Of a DNA stretch of 64,000 nucleotides, positions 34,701 through 46,221 are shown piece by piece. The position numbers and the translations under genes were made by a program. The notes beneath the pieces are model-generated. The model was not told the origin of the DNA. It was given only the letters and a program-made list of their open reading frames with translations, and ran no database searches. Each line of letters opens with the position of its first letter. Within the stretch, counting starts at the first letter, position 1. The DNA is from Pseudevernia furfuracea (Eukaryota; Ascomycota; Lecanoromycetes; Lecanorales; Parmeliaceae). Location of the stretch: NCBI GenBank assembly GCA_022315425.1, contig JAIUPT010000036.1, positions 620,001 through 684,000 on the forward strand, written 5' to 3'.

Positions 34701-35738
34701 TCTCCAATTTGCGACTCCCTGACTCCAAAAATCGGAAGCGGAGTCAGAGCGTGGCCCGCGTTTTCGGTCGTTGCCTGAGAGCATAGGGAAACCGTCTGGG
34801 GAGCGACGTGCACTTGATAAAGGTAAAAATGGATCATAATCAGATCCATGACCGTCTTTAGGAGAAGTTTTCTTGTTGCCGCTTCTGCGCGAAGCACCTT
34901 TCTTAAGGTCTGGAATCCTATCGTTCTTATTGATGCCTTTGTCTGGGTTTTCGTCCATGGCCGTGGCGATATGGGAGTGATTGAAGAGAAAAAAGAAGGA
35001 AAAGAGAACGAACAAAATCATTGCTTACCGTATTGTATGTTTGAGGAAGGAACTCCTGGGCATCCGGCGCTATCCAATCAGGCGCGTTAGGATTATACTG
35101 TTTCGACGAGGCAGTCGTGGAGGAGACAGATGAGGACGCCACGCTGGGAGCTGTAGTTGCTCGGCATCAGTGTCTTCGCTAAGGCCTGAGTATGATGTTA
35201 CCTGGGGTAAGGGTTCTAGGTTTGAAAGGTGCAGCATTGGCCGCTTTTGGAGAAAGACCCAGGGTCTTTGCTGTAGCATGGTTGTCATTCACAGCAAGTG
35301 ATGAAGGTGTGAAGCTCGGTGAAGCAATGTTGAGGCGCTTCTTGACACTATACAAAAGCTAGTGGGTAACCCCATGAAAGAGTGGAAGTCGCGGTTACCC
35401 ACCTTTCCACTTGGCTATTAGGCTGCGATTTGACTGGATCATGGTTGAAAGCACATCCTTCACACTACATCAGTCATTTTTTTAAGTGACCCGATTCTGG
35501 AAGCGGCCACCTTTATCCTCATAGCGGCAGTGGCCATATATCGTCACATTCCTACAGAGCGTGTCTTTTGCATTCTCTTTTCCTCGGCACTTAAATCAGC
35601 CAAGGTCTTTCCCCCAGTCTCGTACTGCAGCTTGCATCTCGAGTAGTGTAGATTCCGACTCTTACCACGCCCCTTGGGTCTGGGAGATGATTCAGGCCGC
35701 CGCGCATCCTCCACTGTGCCCTTTGTTGACGTTGCCAT
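31760..35738 (-). CDS. pan3: PAN2-PAN3 deadenylase regulatory subunit PAN3, unusually long
   Basis: Nine exons were reconstructed: 35666-35738, 35511-35564, 35403-35457, 35202-35347, 35029-35150, about 33285-34925, 33089-33233, 32859-33014 and 31760-32799, about 1143 residues. The N-terminus has a CCCH zinc finger (CRNVTIYGHC, then C-x3-H in GCAFNH), SPSFTP, and a PAM2 motif (YNPNAPDWIAP) for poly(A)-binding protein. The C-terminus has the pseudokinase (YSSTVYKAV, YCLRRIH), coiled coil and knob (NERPEYEHDR, RDYVFHQVDAQ, DMGHILSCLNKLDAG). PAN3 activates PAN2 for first-phase poly(A) shortening in the cytoplasm. Exon 6 is a ~547-codon, Ser/Pro-rich single open frame between PAM2 and pseudokinase; typical fungal PAN3 is about 620-700 residues. 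The 5' edge of exon 6 is uncertain: the best YAG acceptor is out of phase, and AAG at 34926-34928 is in phase. Confidence 0.88.
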
Positions 35739-36233
35739 TTTGCCGTATGCGTGCTCTACTGGTCAGGCATTCTGAGTGAGGATGTTTAGAAGCACTGTCA
35801 AACCAGTCAGTAAGTAGCTGAAGTATTCCAGAAAAGACACGTGCCTCATCCCAGTCGATCTATGAGACCAGGCTCCGAGCTGGTTATATGTTTTGTAAGA
35901 TTGCGCGGTTGATTGGAAGCAGATGGGATATAGTGAGCAAGATGGAGATAGACAGATATAAGATGTTCGAAGCCCAGCTTCAACGTGGAGTAAAGAGCTA
36001 GGTATTTATTACAAAGAGCAATGATCAAAGACAAAGCGTGGGGAATAGAGTAATGTAGCCCTATGTAAAGGAAAAGTAATTCTGGAGCTGATCTCGCTGG
36101 TGTCGCTGATGTCCCGCATCAGGGCCGAGGGTGCACGGGCCAACCAATTTTCTGGCCAGTACTTACTACGGAGTACTCCAAACACCTTCTCCTGTCTTCC
36201 ACAATACACCAATCCATGTCATTGTAAGCTACC
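35739..36233. other. Divergent promoter interval, PAN3 / UBX protein
   Basis: This 495-base space lies between divergent start codons. It contains TACTTACTACGGAGTACT (near 36162-36179), an imperfect palindrome whose CTACGGAGTA core also occurs as TACTCCGTAG near 18724. No factor can be named. Confidence 0.4.
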
Positions 36234-37820
36234 ATGGCCAATCAAGAATTTGACCCAATGCAGCTCAATGAGAGCCAGCAGCTCGCCTTGGGAACTTACA
36301 CATCCGTCACAAACCAGGAACCTTCTGCTGCTGTCCCCCTCCTACAAAGATCCGAGTGGAACGTTCAGGTCTGTCGTACTCTATACAACATACAACAGGC
36401 ATTAAAGGGCTAAGACTAATGAGGTGATCAGATTGCTATCGCCAAATTCTTCGATGGCGAAGCCCCGGACCCAGTCGCCGAAGCTCGCGCTTCTTTGCCA
36501 TCCTCCACTCCTCCACCGCAGTCCATAAGGCGCGAAACCTTGCGAAATGGCTTGTCGTCCTTCCCCAGGTCTCCTGTATCTCCACCTCGGGAGCCCGCAC
36601 CTCGGATAGTACCTCAACCTGAAAGTCAGGAAACTTACCGACCTCCTTTACTGCTCTCTTTTCTATTTACCCCATTCAATATCCTCTTTCGATTACTCAC
36701 CGGTTCATTGTCATTATTCGGATACATATTTCCGTTCCTTCCACGACTTCTCCCAGCTATATCCAGGGGAACTACTCCAGCGAGGTCCCGGACCGGTCGA
36801 AGGCCACTGAATCCTAGGGATACTGCAGCCCGGTTTGCGAGAGAGTTCGAAGAAGAATACGGTACTCATGACTTGCCTTTCTACGAGGGTGGATATGCTC
36901 AAGCATACGACTTGGCAAAGAAAGAGTTGAGATTTCTATTGGTGGTGCTCTTTTCTCCGGAACATGACGACACCTCGACATTCGTGCGAGAGACGCTGTT
37001 ATCGCAAGAAGTGGTCAACTACATGAAGGATCCTCCGAATAAGATTATATTGTGGGCAGGGAACGTCCAAGACTCCGAGGCCTATCAAGTATCAAACGCT
37101 CTCAACTGTAGCAAATTCCCTTTTGCCGCATTGATTGTACATACCCCACAGGATTCATCTACATCAATGTCAACCATAGCTCGAATCACTAGTCTCCAGC
37201 CAGCGTCTACATTCGTCGCCAAGTTGCGAACAGCTACCGCTCAACATTCTGCTGCATTAGATCGAGTGCGAGCTACAAGAAATGAGCAGCAAGCTACACG
37301 AAACCTACGGGAAGAGCAGAACAGCGCATATGAGCGATCTTTAGCCCAGGACCGAGAACGTGCAAGGCAGAGACGTGAAACTGAAGCGGCACAAGCTAGG
37401 GCCGAGCAGGAAGCAAGAGCAAAGGCGGATGCGGAAGAACGGGAGGTTCAAAAAGCAGAGCAATGGAAGCGATGGAGGGCGCAATCAATATCAGCAGAAC
37501 CAGGTCCGGGTGTTAAGGATGTCACCCGAGTCAGCATACGGTTAACATCTGGTGACCGGGTTATTCATAGATTTGCTGAGAACGCGGAGATGGAAGAACT
37601 TTACGCATTCGTTGAATGCTACGATATCCTCAAGGCAGGAGAAGACCTTTCTGAGGCCACGGAACCTACAGGATATAAGCACCATTACAGCTTCTGTCTT
37701 GTGTCCCCGATGCCTCGAGTTGTGTACGATATCGAGGGTGGTGGCACCGTGGCGGCCAAATTGGGAAGAAGTGGCAACCTGATTGTGGAGCCAATCAGTG
37801 ATGAAAACGATGATGCGTGA
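36234..37820 (+). CDS. UBX-domain protein, FAF2/UBXD8-like ERAD factor
   Basis: Two exons (36234-36368 and 36432-37820; 63-bp intron, donor GTCTGT) encode 507 residues. The domain order is an N-terminal UBA-like segment (ESQQLALGTYTSV... IAIAKFFDG), a hydrophobic hairpin at about residues 100-140 (LLLSFLFTPFNILFRLL, FGYIFPFLPRLL) for monotopic ER or lipid-droplet insertion, a UAS thioredoxin-like domain (KELRFLLVVLFSPEHDD, PFAALI), an Arg/Glu/Ala coiled coil, and a C-terminal UBX domain (VSIRLTSGDRVIHRF). Family knowledge: UBX recruits Cdc48/p97 to ubiquitinated clients extracted from the ER. It matches the Ubx2/Ucp10/FAF2 group in order and length. Confidence 0.92.
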
Positions 37821-40080
37821 CTTGGAAACATTTGCATTGCTAAGGATTGTGAACGGCATTTAGCGAGCGAAGGGCAAGGAATTCAGTATTCATTTCGGTT
37901 TGTATACTAGACTGGTCAATAGGAAGAGACGTTCTATGTCAACAAAAGGACGTAACATGGAAATAGTGCCCAAATTTCGGACACAGAAAAATCGGGTATT
38001 GACATTCTTCGGTCAATTCCTTAGAGTAAGATTCGAAACCTCGATCACGGCCGTGATAGTCCCTAATTTTGTGGAGAAAAGGTAGTGGTGAGTGGCTATG
38101 CGAGGATTTTCGCACTAGTATCAACTGATTCCCATTCGATGCGGTCAACCCACCAATAGATTACGCCGTGAGTCTCTGTCAGAAATACGAATATTGATTA
38201 GGCGCTCGTTCAACGGGAACGTGGTATCAAATATGAGGGATTGCCATTTGACGATGAGATAACGACCATACATTTACGCATACCTCTTTTGTTGCTACGG
38301 ATGGCATGGAACGTCCAAAGAGTATATAAGTACCTAGGTTATCCTCCGTATTAACTTTCGTCAGTTGATAGTATCGTTGCAGGAGGACTGGCATATTCAG
38401 CGCCCGTTCCGAAACAAATAGCCACCCACATATAAACCTTTTTCCATCGGCTTGCTCGCACCCCGGTCCGACCCCAATCATAGCAATTGGCCGGCAATGT
38501 GAGAGGTCCCATTTATCCGAAAGATAGTTGTCGACAACGTAATACGCCCTCTCTGTGCTGTCGGATGCTATGCGTGGCATTCCCCGCCGGAGGTCTAATG
38601 AGCATATCAAACTCCAAGACAATTAGACCTGTACAGCAAGCACGCACCCCAATGCATACATACCCCTTGCCTCCGCTTCAAGCGCAACAGGTTCTTGCGC
38701 CTAATACCCATACCTCTCCTTTCGCTACCATCCCTCTGCTTTCCAGCGAACAGTGCTATGGACCATAGTCGGGTACTCCAATGTCTCATATTCTGCGGCG
38801 AGCATAGATTGACTGTTCTGCGGTCTGTCTGGTCCTTCGGCAGTAAGCCTGCGTTGCTCTTTAATGTCTCGATCACTCCTTCCAGGGTAGTGTACCATCT
38901 GCTTTGTATAAAGTCATGATTTCCATCTTCAGCTTTAGCAACCCGGCTTTGTTCGAGTGCGGTCCTTGCAAACTAGCTATCGATCAGAAATCACAACAAC
39001 ACCACTATATGAAATTGGCATGGTCCAACCCTGTTTTGCTTTAATGTTGTTGAGTTTCATGAGACTTTCTACCTTTTCAGCGTTGCGATGCCTATTATGC
39101 AGCATCGCGGCAATTAACATTTCGACTAAATAAAATAGGGAGGTCGTGCGATGCTGAAAGGCGCGAATGGATTCCAACCACAATACCAGGTTTATTCGAG
39201 AATTAGCTGATACCAGTCTCCCTTTTAGATCCATGGTGTCCTCTTGACAAAGCTTCCCTAGCCCTCGAAGCCTGACGTAGGGACAGATTTGCATACTAAC
39301 GTATACCAGCAGGGAATCTGCCCAAAAAAAAAGCGACACCTGAGGCATTATTAGAAACCCTCATTGTGTGTGAATTTGTGGAACGGAACCGGAAGAGTAT
39401 ATCGTTGGTAATTAGTCTTTGGAAGAACCCCAAACAACGGAAAAGCATCCTCGTTGATACTCTCCTTGACGATATTCCGTTGATACTCTCCTTGACGATA
39501 TTCCAGGGATGTGCACCACTTCGACTGCCAAAATTTCTGGTATCTTGTCTGCCAAGATCCAGAATACGAGCCGTGGTGGTTTGTCATGCTTTGAAGGGTG
39601 CAAGTAGCGAGCTTTGGGTTCGTTGGATCTCAGGCCTGCTAATCAGGCTAGCCCTCGTAAGGGATCGGTCGACTGATATTCCGCATTGGTAAAATGTCAA
39701 CTGACCATAAAACGGAGTTAAGCATTTGAAGATGGGGAATCACACAGCGATACACGTCCGCGCTGACGAATGCAGTTTCGAAGGCAAAAGACCCTGTTAT
39801 ATAGACGAAACTGTGTTCTTGACACCCGTCAAAAGATTTTTTTTCTTTCTTCGCATCATTAGCCATCAGCATAGGATACGATTCATCGGTTTTTGACGCA
39901 GTGGAGTGAAGCCAGTCGAGCCAGGCTCACCAGGGAAGGACCGCGGATACGCTAATAATTGCCGCCAAGACATACGCGCCACCAGCGCCAAGACTCGTTG
40001 CTGTTGGTAAGGCTGAACTCTTCAGCTTGTGTAAGACATTTGCACAGATTCGCAACTGGGAAACAAGTACATATTACAAC
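37821..40080. other. 2.3-kb gene-poor interval
   Basis: No gene is recognised here. Minus-strand frames 38227-38622 (131 codons) and 38977-39348 (123 codons) have no identifiable domains or convincing splice partners. The interval contains an exact 26-bp tandem duplication (39452-39503). Confidence 0.4.
39452..39503. repeat. Exact 26-bp tandem duplication
   Basis: The 26-base unit beginning CGTTGATACTCTCC occurs twice back to back without mismatch (39452-39477, 39478-39503). Perfect identity suggests a recent slippage or repair duplication. Confidence 0.9.
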
Positions 40081-41579
40081 ATGCATAAGCGGTTTTTGAG
40101 TTCTATCGGGAGGCGATCGAGTAGGGTTCCGCCGAAAGGCTTTGCGCATGAGCCAAGAATAGCTGCTAACCAGCAAGAAGGCCAGGAGTCCGAAAAGGCG
40201 GTTCCTGACGGAGACTCACCGGAAGCCAGTGTTTCTAGAGGTGTGGTCAGTTTTATCAGTACTGCGAATGAAGGCTATCGCCATACTAATATCTTCAAAG
40301 AGACTATTTTGCGAGTCCGGAGGCCCAAATAATCAGGTACGACCTTTCAGTCTCTACCTAGCTGTTCGCTTGCTAATGCTGAAACAAGGGAGAAGAAGTG
40401 CTGCATCTACCTGTAATCGTTGAGGCCGCAGAGTCGAGTCCAAGCGCCGCATCAGAAGCCGCTCTTCGAATACGAAAATTTCTCTCCAAAGATAACTACC
40501 AGCGAGCCTACGTACAATACAATGCGATCATGCTGGTACGGATACTGGCGGACAATCCGGGGAAAAGTTTCACCAAAAACATAGATCAAAAGTTCGTCAG
40601 CACGGTGAAGGAGCTGTTGCGAGATGGAAGGGATATGAGCGTACAGCAGATTTTGAGGGAGACTTTGGATGCTTTTGAGGAACAAAAGGCCAACGATGAG
40701 ACACTGGCTTTATTGACAGAGATGTGGAAGAAAGAGAAGGGAAAATTGGGCAAACGGTTCTATTCAGCAGCGCAAACAGGGGAGACTAGACGCGGCCCGG
40801 GTCACCAACATGTGTTACAGCAGCCAGGTCAACAGACCATGACGGCGCCCAGAAGCCCCAACAACGCAAATGAGCAGAATTACTTCGCACGGAATCATAG
40901 ACCACGAGGTCTACCTCCACCAGCGGAACTCGCCCAGAGGGTCGAAGAAGCCAAAACCTCTGCCAAACTCCTTTCACAAGTTGTCCAATCAACACCATCA
41001 AACGAAGTATTGGGAAACGAGCTTATTAAGGAATTTGTGGAGCGGTGTCAATCAGCAACACGATCTATGCAAGACTATATCCACTCAGACAACCCAGCGC
41101 CGGATGAAGACACTCTCCTGACTTTGATTGAGACGAATGACCAGCTAGCAACAGCTATGTCAAAACATCAACGGGCATTGCTCCAAGCGAGGCGTGCCAC
41201 CGGTGTCTCGCCCTTGTCTACAAATACGGGGCCATACGAAGCGCCAGCTGCTCCTGTCAATTCTTCAAGCGAACCCAGAAACGGGCTTTTCACGCCTCCA
41301 CCGGGCCCTCCCCCTCGCAAGCGAATACCGCAATCGGAGGATCAGAACCCCTTCGGTGATCAACACGAGGCTCATGGTTCCTCGGATGATGCTCAAGCGT
41401 CCGTTCCTCCACCAAGTTTTGGTCTACCTCCATCGAGTATACCGCCAGAGAAGCAGCAGCCAAGCTATACAAATCGGCAGGACGCGTCAGCGAACAATAC
41501 GACTATGTACGGAGTAGGTGCAGATGACGAGGCGGTGGAACAACAGCCGGCTAGGCAGCCAGTGCAGTATCGCTTTTGA
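40081..41579 (+). CDS. GAT-domain (VHS-like) membrane-trafficking protein
   Basis: Three exons (40081-40245, 40301-40336, 40389-41579) encode 463 residues; exon 2 is only 36 bases (RLFCESGGPNNQ). Intron 1 (donor GTCAGT) has a clear TACTAAT branch site. The first folded part is an ENTH/VHS-like helical solenoid (SAASEAALRIRKFL, RAYVQYNAIMLVRILADNPG, QQILRETLDAFE). A GAT three-helix bundle follows (ELAQRVEEAKTSAKLLSQVV, MQDYIHSDNPAPDEDTLLTL, ATAMSKHQRALLQAR), which in GGA/TOM proteins binds ubiquitin and Arf. The C-terminal tail is Pro-rich with PPPGPPPRKR and an NPF tripeptide (QNPFGDQ), a ligand for EH domains. The role is likely endosomal or Golgi sorting, inferred from the domains. The start at 40081 was chosen over 40027 because the basic MHKRFLSS start is typical. 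Confidence 0.86.
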
Positions 41580-42143
41580 GCGTAATACACACAAGAGCAT
41601 TGCCAGTCAGTGGCATCAACTTAGAAACGGGACAGAGAATTTGACGACTAGATACCATCCTTGCGTTTGATGATACCCATGGAAATCATCATATCAATAG
41701 TTCACGATGAATTTGTACATGAACATGCACTCTAAATAGCCATGAATATCATGCTTTATCAAACAGTGCGGACGCTACATAACAACACTAGAATGCGGAT
41801 TCCTAATCCACGAATAAGGTACTGTTTTGAACCTTCTCGGCCACCAGCTTCTGTACAATTTGAAGACTGTTTCTGCTGCATCTCACTAGAATAAAAGTGC
41901 CAACAGATCTACGTCCCTGGGCCTGTCCATTATTGAGTGTAGATAGAGGGCGCTCGAGACCTCGCAATCAGAACCATCGAATTAACAACATAAAAAAATT
42001 CTCTAACATCTAGTACGTAAACCTATCCTTGTGCATGTCCTTTCAAACATCTACATCTTTTCGTACCTTGAACAAGCCAGCGTTCCCTACAAGTAGTACC
42101 AAAAAGCAGAACGTCTACACCCGTCGACAAGAAAGTCTCTAAA
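41580..42143. other. Intergenic region upstream of ferroportin-like gene
   Basis: These 564 AT-rich bases hold no supported feature; they are presumably the 3' flank of the GAT gene and the promoter of the transporter gene. Confidence 0.4.
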
Positions 42144-43778
42144 ATGGCGGCTGCGTCCCACCATGAACCCTCGTCTGAGGAGGAAGCCCCTTTTCTGCCT
42201 CAAGTGGCTTCTCTCGCCGAAGAGGCTCCCTCTCCAACATCCGATTCCCAGATCCACCGCTTTGAGGTCATCGACCTTCCAGGCATACCGAACCAGTCGG
42301 GTGTCAAGCGCCGACTCTACGTTTCCCACTTCCTCTCTACATGGAACTCCCGGGTTTTCGAGTTTGGTGCCGTACTGTTTCTAGCACGAATCACTCCTGG
42401 TACTTTGTTACCATCGTCGGTATATGCTCTCGTGCGTGCTGCATCTGCCGTCTGCTTTGCACCGATGGTTGGGCAATATGTCGATCAAGAAGATCGTCTC
42501 AAGGCTGTGAGACTCTCAGTCGTTGGTCAACGGGGAGCAGTGATACTATCCTGTCTGGGCTTTTGGGCTCTATCTACGGATCTTCTAGACTTCCCGGGCT
42601 TTAGACCTTGCCTCATAGCTATGCTGATTCTTCTGGCCTGTGTGGAGAAGCTCTGCTCGATCTGCTCAACCATAGCGATTGAGCGGGACTGGGTCGTCGT
42701 CGTAGCGGAGAGTTTTCAGTGCGGACTTGAGGCCCTGAACTCTCAGATGCGGCGCATTGACCTAGTATGCAAGCTCGTCGGTCCCCTCACCATAGCTTTG
42801 GTGTATGGATACTCTACAACAATAGCGATTGTAGCTGTCCTAGGCATGAACGCGTCATCAGTGCTGATAGAATACTTCGCTATCGCACGGGTCTACCACA
42901 TGATACCGGCACTACAGGCTCGTCCTGTCGTCTCGAACGACACCGATAATGTTTCATTTGCCGTGCCAGAAGTGCCTGCAATATGGCAGCTTGGACCACT
43001 TTGTGTGGCCCGAACTCGGTCTATCTACAAAACAGTCTCAAGTTACATGCGCCACCCGGTCTTCCTTCCATCAATGGCGCTCTGCCTCCTCTATTTCACC
43101 GTCCTCTCTTTCTCCGGCCAAATGGTGACGTATCTTCTCTCCGTAGGTCTCTCCTCCGCTCAGATTGGCGCTCTGAGAGCATTGTCAACTGCAATTGAGA
43201 TTTCGGCAACATGGCTTGCCCCAATAGCTATGAACAGAGTCGGTCCACTGCGAGGAGGTCTGTGGTTCATCAACTGGCAATGGTCATGCCTTGTGGGAGC
43301 ATTTAGCTTCTTCTGGGTGATGCGTACGCCTTCAGTCGCCGCATTGGGGTTGGTAGTCGGGGTGATAGCGAGCCGTGTTGGACTGTGGGGGTTTGATCTG
43401 TGTGTACAAATCATCATCCAGGAGGTATAGGTCGCCGGAATCTCTCAAAATTGAAAGCTACACTGATGCTCAGTATCTCTTTAGGGAGTCGACGCTGATT
43501 CAAGAGGATCCTTCTCCTCTGTTGAAGCTTGTTTTCAGAACTTGTTTGAGCTCTGCTCGTACGCAACGACAATCGCTTTCTTTCGTCCGGAACAATTCCA
43601 GTATCCGGTGGCCATGAGTGCAGCGGCGGTCCTTGTAGCGGGAGGCTTGTACGCGAAATTCGTACGAGACAATAGAGGGCATTTAATTCATCTTTCGAAG
43701 TGTATCGACGGAAAACGGGCCGCAAGACAGCGAAGGCCGAGGCAGAGAGGAGATACGAGTATGCAGAGATTTTCATGA
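42144..43778 (+). CDS. Ferroportin-family (SLC40) transporter
   Basis: Two exons (42144-43424 and 43485-43778; 60-bp intron) encode 524 residues. After a ~50-residue acidic cytoplasmic tail there are about ten to twelve hydrophobic helices. Family signatures are LYVSHFLSTWNSRVFEFG in the first helix, APMVGQYVDQEDRL in the following loop, SFQCGLEALNSQMRRIDLVCKL, and VGLWGFDLCVQIIIQE near the exon junction, continued in exon 2 by SRGSFSSVEACFQNLFEL. Animal and plant ferroportins export Fe2+ or other divalent metals (Co, Ni), and fungal members are little studied. It is probably plasma or vacuolar membrane. There is no obvious link to the ferric reductase at the left edge, 41 kb away. Confidence 0.9.
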
Positions 43779-44199
43779 GAGACAAGTGTTCGACATATCG
43801 ACCGAAAAGGTTTGCTTTGGGGACGGGCCACAGGCTCTGATGTGTGAACTTGCGAAGGAATCAGACCCTCTAAGAGCCGCGTTTCGTCTTGAACATTGAT
43901 AGCCAACAGCGATGGTGGCTATCAGCCCAGGTAACTCGGAGATCATTTAGGAGAAGGGGAAAACACTGCAGGCAGATGCAAATCACTGCAGGTCAAATCA
44001 GACAAGCATACGACATCATTACTATTCTTGGCTAAAAAGATGAAGAAACTCTGTTAGGTATGCGAAAATGTGAAGGAAGGAGATGGGGGTTTCCTAACTC
44101 CTAAGCCAATAGGAGTACACCGGGGGTACCCGTAACGGTACATTTATCCTGAAGTCTAAAAAGAAGAACAGGATCAAGAATAGCAAAAAGATTTAATCA
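43779..44199. other. Intergenic region before tRNA-Thr
   Basis: These 421 bases run downstream of the transporter. T-run termination for the minus-strand tRNA is not strong: the nearest minus-strand T run is TTTTT near 44186-44190. Confidence 0.4.
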
Positions 44200-44331
44200 T
44201 GCCCCCAGACAGATTTGAACTATCGGCCTTTGCATGATCTTTGTACAAGTGCAACGCTCTACCCCTCTATGTTGAGTCAGCAGGTAAAATGGAAAATATT
44301 TTATGGAAAAGTACTAACGAGCTATAGGGGC
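44200..44331 (-). tRNA. tRNA-Thr(UGU) with anticodon intron and 48-nt D-loop insertion
   Basis: On the minus strand, from 44331 to 44200, every stem of a threonine tRNA pairs. The acceptor stem is GCCCCTA with TGGGGGC (one G-U), then discriminator A. The D stem is GCTC/GAGC. The anticodon stem is TTGCA/TGCAA with loop C-T-TGT-A-A, and the T arm is GATAG/CTGTC with a seven-base TTCAAAT loop. The variable loop has 5 bases. The usual intron site after position 37 holds 8 nt (44243-44236). The D-loop is 59 nt instead of about 8-11. The extra sequence can be delimited as a 48-nt GT...AG segment (44314-44267) with a GCTGAC branch-like motif 16 nt before its end. The Pol III A box is therefore split. 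It could be active, spliced or dead. Confidence 0.75.
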
Positions 44332-44945
44332 AATCGAAAGAAGGGATTTCTAATGTCTTATATATTATTAAAATCATTGCACGAAACATATTGTTTTGAA
44401 AGTGTGAGGCTTTCGGCGAAAGCTCGGGATGTCATTTCCGTCTTCCTAGCTATTCATTTTCATGCAAATATATTGTAAGATCTTACCATAGATCAAACGC
44501 CTATCATGTACAAATTTGGACAGACATTGTAGTCTTCCGATCATCTCTTGATGCCCGTCGATTATACCCCTGAGCCCCTTCATTACAGTACAGAAAGCCA
44601 GGTCTGAGATCCAGACCGTATTCGATGTACTCGTACTCGTACATCAGATTTTTCGGATTCATTGACATCGTTACAGCAGCACCAGCAGTAATAAATGCGA
44701 ATACGTTGCATACGTTTTACTTGCATGCCTTTCTTTGGGAGATGTGCATATCAAAACAATAATGCTGTCACTCAGAGACGTGTCATGATTTTCCATCTCC
44801 TACCTACGTCAGTGTTTCCTTACTTTCGTCATCACTTTGGCAAGGTTTCATTCTCGTACTCGCGATCCTGCATTTCACTTGAACCATCCACTTTTGATAT
44901 GATATCCCTCAGAAGCTTCTCATCCTTCTTCAAATAAATCACCCT
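44332..44945. other. Intergenic region upstream of NTF2-like gene
   Basis: These 614 AT-rich bases hold no recognised gene. A short CGTACT/CGTACA repeat lies near 44630-44642. Confidence 0.4.
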
Positions 44946-45799
44946 ATGCTCTCCTCCTGCATCCGCACCCATCAAGGCATCTTCTTTCCCACTTCAAAGC
45001 TCCTCACCCCTTGTCTCAACCAAGCCCGTTCCAACTTGCGACCCTTCACCACCACCTCCACAATGTCTGCAAACAGCAAGATGGAATCCGCTTCCCTCCC
45101 TGCTTCCGCCCCTGGCGAGAACTATGAGCCCCGCCAAACCCACCCCTCCGAAGACTACACCCCAGACCCCTCCAAGTCCCTACCCCTCTCCAAAGAGCGC
45201 CAAGCACTCGTCGACGACATTCTCGATCTCTACAGCTGCAAACCTACCGTCCGGAAGGTAAAGCGGTATACATCTGATTGCGTGTACGATGATCAGTTCG
45301 TGTATGCAAACGATCGGTACAAGATGGCGGGGCAGTGGTTTGCTCTGCCGAAGCTGTTCAAAGATAGCAAAACCGAGAAGTATCAGATTGTGAAAAATGA
45401 GCCCGGCCTGATTCAATTCAGAAACGAGCAGGTTAGTGTCCTACTCTCTTCCAGCTCTTCTCTCAATCTCTTGCTGACTCGCTGGTGTAGTCATGGACCT
45501 TCAAAATCATCCCCAAAACCGCCACCATCAACGCCCTCGTCTCCCTATCTCTCGACCCATCCACCATCGACAGCGACTTTATCCAGGTCAAGTATCACAA
45601 GGATCAGGCGAATGACAAGGACTATTCGCACGAGGGTCTGGGGTTCAGCTTCAAGAAATGGCAGGCAGATCAGGTTATGAAGCACATGGACAGCCCTGAG
45701 GTGAAGGAGTTTGAGGCGGATAAGGGCGCGGGGAAGGAGCACGTTAGGGAGTATGGCAGTGGCGCTGCTGAGGGGAACGCGCCGACAAAGGATTTGTAG
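44946..45799 (+). CDS. Conserved fungal NTF2/SnoaL-like protein, probably mitochondrial
   Basis: Two exons (44946-45431 and 45491-45799; 59-bp intron with donor GTTAGT) encode 264 residues. The first ~40 residues (SCIRTHQGIFFPTSKLL...RSNLRPFTTTST) look like a mitochondrial presequence. Starting at the second ATG (45063) would remove it. The core begins with a helix (ERQALVDDILDLYSCKP) followed by alternating aromatic beta strands (DCVYDDQFVYANDRYKMAGQWF, LIQFRNEQSWTFKIIP), the order of an NTF2-like cone. No catalytic residues can be assigned. I know it only as a conserved ascomycete hypothetical protein; the fold assignment is inference. Confidence 0.78.
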
Positions 45800-46221
45800 A
45801 GGAGGACTCCGGCTAGCCATCATGATGTATGATCTATCATATTAGCATATGCAATCATAAACGATAGCTTCTATCTCTTTCTATTGTCCGAACCTCGCTC
45901 GCTCTCTTATGTCCAGCGGTGATCTGTGAAGACGCGGTGTGTTGTGTTCGATGAGTGTTCAACGGAAATGACTTTGCCTGAAAGGACATGACCGTTAGCA
46001 GAAGTCCAGTTTTGTTGATTCTATAATCTTACTTTGTACAAAGGCACCTGTGGCAGCTCAGCAATTACAACCTTACAAAGGGGCTTTCCCCCTGAAGGAC
46101 GTTCCCACACGGGGCGCTGCAGGTGGTTTGATATAGCTCCAGCCTGTATATCGCGCACAATTCTAGATTGCCTTCCTTTTACAAAAAACCCATGCAATGC
46201 TTCGAATGCTGCCAAAACCAT
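45800..46221. other. Convergent intergenic region, NTF2-like / ATP12
   Basis: These 422 bases lie between two converging genes; nothing supported is seen. Confidence 0.5.

Noticed and set aside
38227..39348. 131- and 123-codon minus frames in the 37.8-40 kb gap
   Set aside because: I could not join them by plausible splice sites nor identify a family; not reported as genes.
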